This document shows, piece by piece, positions 42,741 through 49,358 of a DNA stretch of 64,000 bases. Numbering within the stretch: the first letter of the stretch is position 1; each line of letters begins with the position of its first letter. The translations under genes and the position numbers were made by a program. The notes under the pieces are model-generated. The model did not search any database. It saw nothing but the letters and a program-made list of their open reading frames with translations, and was not told where the DNA came from. This DNA comes from Streptomyces sp. ADI96-02 (GTDB taxonomy: Bacteria > Actinomycetota > Actinomycetes > Streptomycetales > Streptomycetaceae): assembly GCF_003846185.1 (NCBI RefSeq), contig NZ_ML123034.1, positions 3,095,142 through 3,159,141 on the forward strand. Direction: 5' to 3'.

Positions 42741-43328
42741 ATGTCCCTGCGGAAGCTGCGGAAAGAGTGCGAGGCCGGGCTCGCCGACCTGCCCATCCCG
42801 GCGCCCTTCTCGCTCACCGGACTGGTGGCGAACATGGAGGCCGCGCGCGGGCGCACCATCCGCCTGCACGAGATGCCGGACCGGCTCGCCCGCGTCAACG
42901 CGGCCTGCGGGCTGCGGCTGAAGGCCGGCGACACCAGCCTCGTGCTCTACCGCCGCAGGCCCACCGACTACCAGACCCAGCACGTCGTCCTGCACGAGCT
43001 GTGCCACGAGTGGTTCGACCACGGCACGACGCTCGACGCCGGGCAACTGCGGGCGCTGCTGCCGGTCTTCGACACCTCGCTGATCGCCCGGATGATCTCC
43101 CCCACCGCCGCCGAGGCGTTCGCCTCCGGCGGCGGCACCGTCCAGGCCCGCGCGCAGTACGACACCCATGACGAACGGATGGCCGAATTCGGCGCCTCGC
43201 TGATCCCCCGGATGGCGCGCGACCTGACCACCGATGACATGGTGGGGCGGCTCGCCAACTCGCTCTCCCGCCCCGTCGCGCACCGCCGTCGCGGGCTGTT
43301 CCGGAAGAAGCCCGGCGCCGCCTCATGA
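42741..43328 (+). CDS. ImmA/IrrE-like zinc metallopeptidase
   Basis: A 195-residue protein. The zinc motif is HELCH at residues 85-89 followed by Glu90 and a WFDHG segment; it is preceded by a strand TDYQTQHVVL, the typical arrangement of the ImmA/IrrE (COG2856) fold. The N-terminal RIRLHEMPDRL-like region also fits that family. ImmA-type peptidases cleave XRE-type repressors when a signal arrives, so the upstream XRE protein is the obvious candidate partner. Start ATG 42741 lies 10 nt after the XRE stop, behind a -10-like element. In some genomes these proteins are labelled toxin without evidence. Confidence 0.82.
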   Translation: MSLRKLRKECEAGLADLPIPAPFSLTGLVANMEAARGRTIRLHEMPDRLARVNAACGLRLKAGDTSLVLYRRRPTDYQTQHVVLHELCHEWFDHGTTLDAGQLRALLPVFDTSLIARMISPTAAEAFASGGGTVQARAQYDTHDERMAEFGASLIPRMARDLTTDDMVGRLANSLSRPVAHRRRGLFRKKPGAAS

Positions 43329-43418
43329 CCCCTGACACGTGACACCTGCCCGGGCGCACCGCCGCCGTCCGCTCCCCCTCCTGCCCGCACCTCCCGACAC
43401 CGAGGAACGAAGACCGCC

Positions 43419-44690
43419 GTGACCTCCCTCGACCTCGCCGGCTACCTGATAGCCGGGCTCATGACGGCCGTTGCCCTGTGGCGTCTGCCCGCGGCCCTGT
43501 GCGGCGACGAGGAGGACCGCCGGCGGCGGGCCCTGTGGGGCTGCTACGCCGGATTCGCCGTCGCCCTGTGGACCAAGACCGAGGTGGTGCGCACCGGCCT
43601 CAACAACAGCGCCGTCACCGACCTCGCCGTACTCATCAAGCACTACACCGCCACCGTGGCGATTCTGGCCATCCTCAGCTACATCGTGGCCATCTACGGC
43701 AGCTACCCGGACGCGGGCGACGTCCCGCGCCACGTGCGCTTCGCCCGCCTCGTCCAGCAGGTCGCGGCCAAGGCGTCGGTCGCCACGCTGATCCTGCTGA
43801 CGGTCCTCTTCTTCACCGTCGTGGACCGCTCCGAACCCTCCGACCGCTTCGTCTCCGACCACGCCGGGGAGTGGGGCGCCACGCTCTACATGAGCGTGTT
43901 CTACCTCTACCTCGGCGCCGCGTCCGCCGTCTGCGCCTTCCAGTGGGCGCTGGCCACCGCCGACGCGCGGCGGCGCCATCTGCGGGTCGGGCTCGGCATG
44001 ATGACCTTCGCCATGTTCATCGGCGTCGGCTACACCGTCAGCCGCACCCTCTTCCTCTGGATCAGCGTCGCCGACCGGCCCACCGAGGAGTTCGCGCTCC
44101 GCTTCGACCAGATCACCGAGGCCGCGCAGCTGGTGCTGTTCGCCTTCTTCGCCCTCGGCGCCTCGGTCCCGGCCTTCGCCGCCAGGGCCCGGCGCGCCCG
44201 GCTGTGGCGGGCCCAGGTCCAACTGCACGCCCTCTGGTTCGAGTTGATGGCGTCGTTCCCCGACCAGCCCTTCGACCCGCCCGCCTCGCTCGTCCGCGAG
44301 CTGACCCGCTTCAACGCCCCGGCCGACCTGCGCGTCGACCGCTGGGCCGCCGACATCGCGGACGCCGTCGAGAAGCTGCGGCACTACGTGCCCGACCGGC
44401 TGGCCGCCGTCGCGGAGCGCGAGGCGGCGCGCGAGAGCGCCGGTCCACGCCGGACGGCGGCGCTCGGCGACGCGTACTGGATCAAGGCCGCCCTGGTCGC
44501 CAAGGAGTCCGGCGCGCCCGCCGGGCCCGCCGCGGCCGTGGCCGCCCAGCAGGCGGCCGACCAGGACGGCGAGGTGGCCCGGCTGGTCCGGGTGGCCGCC
44601 GCGTACCGGTCGGTCGCCGAGCCGCGTGCCCGCGAGATCCTCGCGGCGGCGACCGCGCACACCCCCCACCCGACGGAGAAGACCGCGTGA
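43419..44690 (+). CDS. MAB_1171c family membrane protein (DUF6545-type)
   Basis: A 423-residue protein from GTG 43419, with GAGGAACGA upstream. The first 250 residues hold about seven membrane segments, including AVTDLAVLIKHYTATVAILAIL, where the K-H-Y in a membrane-flanking position is typical of the family. The C-terminal 170 residues are cytoplasmic and helical, rich in Ala, Arg and Glu (HALWFELMASFPDQPFDPP, then ADIADAVEKLRHYVPDRLAAVAE). The family is annotated as a putative transporter, but no transport activity is established. Consistent linkage to XRE and IrrE-like genes suggests a membrane sensor or effector for that switch. The stop overlaps the GTG of the next gene. Confidence 0.85.
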   Translation: MTSLDLAGYLIAGLMTAVALWRLPAALCGDEEDRRRRALWGCYAGFAVALWTKTEVVRTGLNNSAVTDLAVLIKHYTATVAILAILSYIVAIYGSYPDAGDVPRHVRFARLVQQVAAKASVATLILLTVLFFTVVDRSEPSDRFVSDHAGEWGATLYMSVFYLYLGAASAVCAFQWALATADARRRHLRVGLGMMTFAMFIGVGYTVSRTLFLWISVADRPTEEFALRFDQITEAAQLVLFAFFALGASVPAFAARARRARLWRAQVQLHALWFELMASFPDQPFDPPASLVRELTRFNAPADLRVDRWAADIADAVEKLRHYVPDRLAAVAEREAARESAGPRRTAALGDAYWIKAALVAKESGAPAGPAAAVAAQQAADQDGEVARLVRVAAAYRSVAEPRAREILAAATAHTPHPTEKTA

Positions 44691-45292
44691 GCACCACCGA
44701 CGACGTCCGCACCCCCGCCGCCGCCCGGATCTTCGCGGCGCGCACCGTCACCGACGTGCTCCAGCCGCGCAACGTCCTGCTGGCGGGCATGCTCGGCGTC
44801 GGCCTCGCCGCCGCGGGCGACTGGACCGGGCTGCTCTGGGGGTTCCTCGGGGCGCTCTGCGCCGGGCTGATCCCGGCGGGTTACATCGAGTGGGAGCGCG
44901 GGCGCGGCACCTGGGGCGACCGCCACGTGGTCGACCGCACCAAGCGCGCCCCGATCTTCTTCGTCATCCTCGGTTCGATCGGCGCCGGTTCGCTGGTGAT
45001 GGTGGCGGGCGACGCGCCCGGCGGCATCCTCGTCGCGATGCTGGCGCTGTGGGTCATGACGATCGGACTGCTGGCCGTGAACACGGTCTGGAAGATCTCG
45101 GTCGACTCGGCCGTCGCCTCGGCGGTCGTCTCCCTGCTCGCCGTCGTGCACACGCCCTGGTGGATCGCCGCGTACGTGCTCACGATCGCCGTCTGCTGGT
45201 CGCGGGTGGCCCTCGGCTACCACTCGGTGGCGCAGACGGCGGCGGGCGCGGCCCTCGGCGCGGCGACGACCGTGGCGTACGCGTTCGGCTGA
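44687..45292 (+). CDS. PAP2-superfamily-like membrane protein with degenerate active site
   Basis: A 201-residue protein from GTG 44687 (GTGA overlap). Five to six membrane helices. The PAP2 phosphatase motifs are recognisable but altered: motif 1 VDRTKRAP is close to KxxxxxxRP, motif 2, normally PSGH, reads SVDSAV, and motif 3 SRVALGYHSVAQ has the His but Gln in place of Asp. With the motif-2 His missing it may not be a classical phosphatase. It could bind a lipid pyrophosphate in the membrane instead. It is the fourth gene of the XRE/IrrE/MAB_1171c unit. Confidence 0.8.
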   Translation: MSTTDDVRTPAAARIFAARTVTDVLQPRNVLLAGMLGVGLAAAGDWTGLLWGFLGALCAGLIPAGYIEWERGRGTWGDRHVVDRTKRAPIFFVILGSIGAGSLVMVAGDAPGGILVAMLALWVMTIGLLAVNTVWKISVDSAVASAVVSLLAVVHTPWWIAAYVLTIAVCWSRVALGYHSVAQTAAGAALGAATTVAYAFG

Positions 45293-45350
45293 GCGCGGGG
45301 CGCTGGGCGGGGCGCGGGCGCTGCTCCGCCGGGAATCACGGGACGACCCC

Positions 45351-45356
45351 TAGCGT
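45351..45356 (+). promoter_or_regulatory. -10 element of a probably leaderless epimerase promoter
   Basis: TAGCGT ending 6 nt before ATG 45363, without a ribosome-binding site. Confidence 0.55.
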
Positions 45357-45362
45357 GGCCCC

Positions 45363-46484
45363 ATGCGCGTACTGGTCACCGGCGGAGCCGGGTTCATCGG
45401 GTCACATGTCGTCGCCGCCCTCGCCGCGGCCGGGCACGAGAGCACGGTGCTCGACGCGCTGCTGCCCTCGGCCCACCACGGGCCGGCCTCGGACGTGCCG
45501 GGCGACCGGGTGGTCATCGGCGACGTGCGGGACCGCGAGACGGTGGCGCGGGCGCTGGCCGGGGTCGACGCGGTGTGCCACCAGGCGGCGATGGTCGGCC
45601 TCGGCAAGGAGTTCGCGGACGCGCCGCTGTACGTGGGGTGCAACGACCTCGGTACGGCGGTGCTGCTGGCGGAGATGGCGGCGGCGGGCGTGCGGGACCT
45701 GGTGCTGGCCGGGTCGATGGTGGTCTACGGCGAGGGCCGCTACGACTGCCCGCGCCACGGATCGGTCCGCCCCGGGCCGCGCGCGGACGCCGATCTGCGT
45801 GCCGGGAGCTTCGAGCCGCACTGCCCGTCCTGCGGGGCGGAGTTGCTGCCCGGCCTGGTCGGTGAGGACGCCCCGGCGGACCCGCGCAACGTGTACGCGG
45901 CCACCAAGCTCGCCCAGGAGCACCTGGCCGCCGCGTGGGCGCGGGCGACCGGGGGCCGGGCGGTGTCGCTGCGCTACCACAACGTGTACGGCCCCGGGAT
46001 GCCGCGCGACACGCCGTACGCGGGCGTCGCCTCGTTCTTCCGCTCCGCCCTGGCGCGCGGCGAGGCGCCCCGGGTCTTCGAGGACGGCCGCCAGCGCCGC
46101 GACTTCGTCCACGTCCACGACGTCGCGGCGGCCAACGCGGTGGCGCTGGAGGCGGTGCGGGAGCGCCGGCCCGGCGCGTTCGCCGCGTACAACACCGGCA
46201 GCGGGGAGCCGCACACCATCGGCGAGATGGCCGCGGCGCTCGCCGCCGCGCACGGCGGGCCGGATCCGGTGGTGACCGGCGAGTACCGCCTCGGCGACGT
46301 CCGCCACGTCACCGCGGACTCGCGGCGGCTGCGCGAGGAGCTGGGCTGGCGGCCGGAGGTCGCGTTCACGGCCGGGATGGAGGCGTTCGCCGCGGCCCCG
46401 CTGCGCGGCGAGGCGCCCCGGGAGAGCTCCCGGAACCCGGTCGCGCCGTCCGGGACTTCGCAGCCGACGTCCTCGGTGGCGTAG
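45363..46484 (+). CDS. NAD-dependent epimerase/dehydratase with a Cys-rich insert
   Basis: A 373-residue extended SDR. The NAD site is GGAGFIGSH near the start, the catalytic Tyr-Lys is in YAATKLAQE, with LAGSMVVYGEG before it and SLRYHNVYGPGMPRDTPY after. Between the catalytic Ser strand and the YxxxK helix there is an insert of about 45 residues with three cysteines (DCPRHG, then HCPSCGAELLPG) that looks like half or all of a zinc ribbon. This insert is seen in a subset of UDP-sugar epimerase-like proteins. It probably acts on a nucleotide sugar and opens the glycan cluster. The protein is of typical length. Confidence 0.88.
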   Translation: MRVLVTGGAGFIGSHVVAALAAAGHESTVLDALLPSAHHGPASDVPGDRVVIGDVRDRETVARALAGVDAVCHQAAMVGLGKEFADAPLYVGCNDLGTAVLLAEMAAAGVRDLVLAGSMVVYGEGRYDCPRHGSVRPGPRADADLRAGSFEPHCPSCGAELLPGLVGEDAPADPRNVYAATKLAQEHLAAAWARATGGRAVSLRYHNVYGPGMPRDTPYAGVASFFRSALARGEAPRVFEDGRQRRDFVHVHDVAAANAVALEAVRERRPGAFAAYNTGSGEPHTIGEMAAALAAAHGGPDPVVTGEYRLGDVRHVTADSRRLREELGWRPEVAFTAGMEAFAAAPLRGEAPRESSRNPVAPSGTSQPTSSVA

Positions 46485-46649
46485 GCGTAGGAGCAGGCCG
46501 CGACCGGGGCCGTCGCGGAAGCGGCTCGCGGCAGGGCGGCAGCGAGGCGGCGAGGCAGCGAGGCGGGGGGCGGCGAGGCGCACACCGCCATCCGGCCGAT
46601 GTCCATGCTTCCTCACAACATGAAGACCTAAATGCCCGAGATGTCTCCG

Positions 46650-46655
46650 TAGGGT
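46650..46655 (+). promoter_or_regulatory. -10 element of a probably leaderless glycosyltransferase promoter
   Basis: TAGGGT ending 7 nt before GTG 46663, without a clear ribosome-binding site. It opens the coupled three-gene unit to 48886. Confidence 0.5.
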
Positions 46656-46662
46656 GGGCCGG

Positions 46663-47409
46663 GTGACAGACTCCTCTGACGCCCTCGCGAAGACCGCACT
46701 CCCGAAGGCCGACATCGTTCTGCCCTGCCTGGACGAGGCCGCAGCGCTCCCCTGGGTCCTCGACAGGATTCCGGACGGCTGGCGCGCGATCGTCGTCGAC
46801 AACGGTTCGACCGACGGCTCGGCCGACCTCGCCCGCTCCCTCGGCGCCACCGTCGTCACCGAGGCGCGGCGGGGGTTCGGCGCCGCCTGCCACGCCGGGC
46901 TGCTCGCCGCCGAGGCCGAGTACGTCTGCTTCTGCGACTGCGACGGCTCGCTGGACCCGTCGCTGCTCACCGGATTCGTCCGGCGGATCGCCGACGGCGA
47001 CTGCGACCTGCTGCTCGGCCGCCGCCGTCCCGAGGGCCGGGGAGCCTGGCCGGCCCACGCGCGGGCCGGGAACCTGGCGCTGGCCCGTATGCTCCGCCGC
47101 CGCACCGGCCTCGCGCTGCGCGACCTCGGACCGCTGCGGGCCGCCCGGCGCACCGACCTGCTGGCGCTCGGCCTCACCGACCGGCGCAGCGGCTACCCGC
47201 TCCAGATGGTCGTCCGCGCCTCCGACGCCGGACTGCGGGTCGCCGAGAGCGACGTCCCCTACCGCCCGCGCACCGGCAGGTCGAAGGTCACCGGCACCTG
47301 GCTCGGCACCTGGCACGCCGTGCGCGACATGCGGGGCGTCCTGCGCGAACCACCGGTGGCCGCCCGCCCGGCACCCGTCCGGAGGACGGAAGCGGAGGGC
47401 GTCCGATGA
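46663..47409 (+). CDS. Glycosyltransferase family 2
   Basis: A 248-residue GT-A protein with no membrane helix. The nucleotide-sugar binding start is ADIVLPCLDEAAALPWVL, then AIVVDNGSTDGSADLARSLG, and the metal-binding region is FCDCDGSLDPSLL, with Asp-x-Asp replaced by CDCDGS. A DVPYRPRTGRSKVTG segment near the end is typical of dolichyl-phosphate-mannose-synthase-like enzymes. GTG 46663 is preferred over the in-frame GTG at 46654, which would lie inside the -10 element. The stop overlaps the ATG of the DUF2064 gene, so the two act in one pathway. Confidence 0.88.
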   Translation: MTDSSDALAKTALPKADIVLPCLDEAAALPWVLDRIPDGWRAIVVDNGSTDGSADLARSLGATVVTEARRGFGAACHAGLLAAEAEYVCFCDCDGSLDPSLLTGFVRRIADGDCDLLLGRRRPEGRGAWPAHARAGNLALARMLRRRTGLALRDLGPLRAARRTDLLALGLTDRRSGYPLQMVVRASDAGLRVAESDVPYRPRTGRSKVTGTWLGTWHAVRDMRGVLREPPVAARPAPVRRTEAEGVR

Positions 47410-48062
47410 GCGCGTACGGCCCCGTGGGACCAACGGAGTTGCTGGTCATCGCGAAGGAACCGGTGCCGGGACGGGTCAAGACCCGGCTCTGCCCGCCCTT
47501 CACCCCCGCCGAGGCCGCCGAACTCGCCGCCGCGGCCCTCGCGGACACCCTGGAGACCCTGCTCACCCTGCCCGCCCGGCGGCGCGTCCTGGTGCTCGAA
47601 GGACGTCCCGGCCCCTGGGTGCCGCCCGGCGTCGAGGTGGTGGCGCAGAGCGCGGGCGGCCTGGACGAGCGGCTGGCGGCGGCCTTCGGCGCGTGTACCG
47701 GGCCGGCCCTCCTGGTCGGCATGGACACTCCTCAGATCACCGCCGGGCATCTCGCCCCGGCGCTCGCCCCGGACGGCTGGGCCGGCTGCGGGGCGTGGTT
47801 CGGACCGGCCGAGGACGGCGGGTTCTGGGCCCTGGGCCTGGCGGAGCCGGACCCGGCCCTGCTGCGCGGGGTGCCGATGTCCACGCCGCGGACCGGCGCG
47901 GTCCAGCGCCGCAGACTGGTGGAGGCCGGGCTCACCGTGCGGGACCTGCCGGTCCTGCTCGACGTGGACACCGCCGCCGACGCCGACCGGGTGGCGGCCG
48001 ACGCGCCGGACGGCCGGTTCGCCGCCGCGCTCGCCGGGCTGACGGCCGCGGGGGTGCGATGA
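47406..48062 (+). CDS. DUF2064 family glycosyltransferase-like protein (TIGR04282-type)
   Basis: A 218-residue protein, ATG 47406 overlapping the previous stop. The family start AKEPVPGRVKTRLCPPFTP is present, then PALLVGMDTPQITAGHL and GPAEDGGFWALGL, which make up the nucleotidyl/glycosyl-transferase-like fold of DUF2064. Such proteins are repeatedly encoded next to GT2 enzymes. The family name mentions arsenosugar biosynthesis because of some contexts, but no arsenic genes are here. Its stop overlaps the ATG of the methyltransferase gene. Confidence 0.88.
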   Translation: MSAYGPVGPTELLVIAKEPVPGRVKTRLCPPFTPAEAAELAAAALADTLETLLTLPARRRVLVLEGRPGPWVPPGVEVVAQSAGGLDERLAAAFGACTGPALLVGMDTPQITAGHLAPALAPDGWAGCGAWFGPAEDGGFWALGLAEPDPALLRGVPMSTPRTGAVQRRRLVEAGLTVRDLPVLLDVDTAADADRVAADAPDGRFAAALAGLTAAGVR

Positions 48063-48886
48063 GCACCACGCTGCCCCCGTCATCCGGCCCCGCCGCCGAC
48101 GCGCCGCCCGACGCCCCGGGCGGCCGTCTCGCGCCCTGGGGCGCCGACCCGTACGCCAACGCCCTGCGCACCGGCCGCGGTCCGCTCTTCCTGCGCCGGG
48201 GCGACGGCTGGCTGCTGCCGCTGGACGTCGAGCGCTGGTGCTCCCGGGCGGGGGCCGCCGACCTGTCGGCCCTGCACCGCTGCGAGGGGCCGGTCCTGGA
48301 CGTCGGCTGCGGACCCGGGCGGCTCGTGGCGGAGCTGACCGCGCTCGGCCACCGGGCGCTCGGCATCGACGTCAGCGAGGCCGCGGTCGCCCGCACCCGC
48401 CGGCTCGGCGGCTCGGCCCTGCTGCGCAGCGTCTTCGACCCGCTGCCGGGCGAGGGCCGCTGGGGCACCGTGCTCCTCGTCGACGGCAACATCGGCATCG
48501 GCGGGGACCCGGACGCCCTGCTCCACCGGACGGCCCAACTGCTCGGCACCGGAGGGCTGCTGATCGCGGAGACCGCCCCGCTCGACCTCGACGAACGCGT
48601 CCAGGTCCGCCTCGACGACGGCCGCCCCGCCCCCGAGGCCGCCGCCGCACCCGGCTCCGAGCCCGCCGCCGCCCTGTTCCCCTGGGCCCGGCTGGGCACG
48701 GAGGCGCTGCTGCGGTACGCCCGCGCGTGCGGCTGGCGCACCGTCGATCAGTGGAGCGCGGAGGGCCGGCCCTTCGTCTCGCTGCGGCGGCCCCGCCCCG
48801 TCCTGGAACGCAACGCGCGCACCAGGAGCCAGAGCGCCGACAGCGCGAACAGCGCGCCGGTGATCAGCAGCCAGTTGCCGAGGTAG
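48059..48886 (+). CDS. Class I SAM-dependent methyltransferase of the glycan cluster
   Basis: A 275-residue protein from ATG 48059 (ATGA overlap). SAM motif I is VLDVGCGPGRL, followed by ALGIDVSEAAVARTRRLGG and VLLVDGNIGIGGD. The N-terminal DPYANALRTGRGPLFLRR and PLDVERWC segments are shared with methyltransferases encoded beside GT2/DUF2064 pairs. The last 45 residues (after FVSLRRP) have no family counterpart that I can recall and lie in DNA that also encodes the end of the opposite-strand membrane protein. The native end may originally have been nearer 48800. Confidence 0.83.
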   Translation: MSTTLPPSSGPAADAPPDAPGGRLAPWGADPYANALRTGRGPLFLRRGDGWLLPLDVERWCSRAGAADLSALHRCEGPVLDVGCGPGRLVAELTALGHRALGIDVSEAAVARTRRLGGSALLRSVFDPLPGEGRWGTVLLVDGNIGIGGDPDALLHRTAQLLGTGGLLIAETAPLDLDERVQVRLDDGRPAPEAAAAPGSEPAAALFPWARLGTEALLRYARACGWRTVDQWSAEGRPFVSLRRPRPVLERNARTRSQSADSANSAPVISSQLPR

Positions 48887-49263
48887 ACGTCCGGGGACAT
48901 GCCGGAGGCGGCCTCGTAGCGCTGTTCGGTCCGCCGGGTGATCAGGGGGAACCAGACGACCAGGAGCAGCGCGGACAGGAACACCGGCACCCGGACGAAG
49001 ACGACCAGGTCCCTGCGCGGGCCGAGAGCCGCCCGCAGGGCCCGGTCCGCGCCCGCGTACACCGGCAGCAGCACCAGGTCGTGCACGACGGCCGATCCGG
49101 CGAACCAGAGCAGGACGCCGAGGGTGTCGCCGTCCAGCAGCCGCACCCCCGCGTAGCCCGCCAGGCAGAACGTGGCCGCCAGCAGGAGCAGGTGCAGCGG
49201 GCCCGCTCCGTAGCGGCGGCGCGAGGAGAAGCGCGGGCGGCGGGGCGTCGCGGTCGTGGACAT
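48748..49263 (-). CDS. Small integral membrane protein coupled to the Mo-oxidoreductase
   Basis: A 171-residue protein from ATG 49263; a GTG directly before it is an alternative. It has four predicted membrane helices (LHLLLLAATFCLAGYAGVRLL, then LGVLLWFAGSAVVHDLVLLPVY, VFVRVPVFLSALLLVVWFPLI and NWLLITGALFALSALWLLV, cited separately). Family not recognised. The AxVHDLVLLPVY segment with His and Asp is conserved-looking. A GGAGAG site lies inside the preceding mini-ORF, whose TGA overlaps the ATG (TGATG). The C-terminal 45 codons overlap the convergent methyltransferase gene by 139 bp. Confidence 0.8.
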   Translation of the reverse strand: MSTTATPRRPRFSSRRRYGAGPLHLLLLAATFCLAGYAGVRLLDGDTLGVLLWFAGSAVVHDLVLLPVYAGADRALRAALGPRRDLVVFVRVPVFLSALLLVVWFPLITRRTEQRYEAASGMSPDVYLGNWLLITGALFALSALWLLVRALRSRTGRGRRSETKGRPSALH

Positions 49264-49358
49264 CACAGCTCTCCGAACGTCGTGGCCGTCACGGATTCCC
49301 GACCGTCGTGGCCGTCACGGTCCGCGAACGCCATCGCCATCACAGCTCTCCGAACGTC
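49261..49358. repeat. Duplicated stop/RBS/start module
   Basis: A 21-bp sequence (49261-49281) recurs exactly at 49338-49358, 77 bp away. On the minus strand it encodes Thr-Phe-Gly-Glu-Leu-stop, contains GGAGAG and ends in a TGATG stop-start overlap. A 14-bp CGTGGCCGTCACGG motif is also repeated between the copies. Confidence 0.85.
49263..49340 (-). CDS. 25-codon mini-ORF bridging two genes
   Basis: The ATG at 49340 overlaps the stop of the Mo-oxidoreductase gene (TGATG), and the TGA of the mini-ORF overlaps the ATG of the membrane protein in the same way. The peptide begins MAMAFADRDGHDG and ends TFGEL, the same five residues that end the oxidoreductase. It is therefore probably a by-product of a local duplication rather than a functional peptide. 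Ribosomes finishing the oxidoreductase could continue through it to the membrane protein. Confidence 0.5.
   Translation of the reverse strand: MAMAFADRDGHDGRESVTATTFGEL

Noticed and set aside
47406..48886. Arsenosugar biosynthesis genes
   Set aside because: The DUF2064 family name suggests it, but no arsenite methyltransferase, radical-SAM ArsS-like or ars resistance gene occurs in the window.
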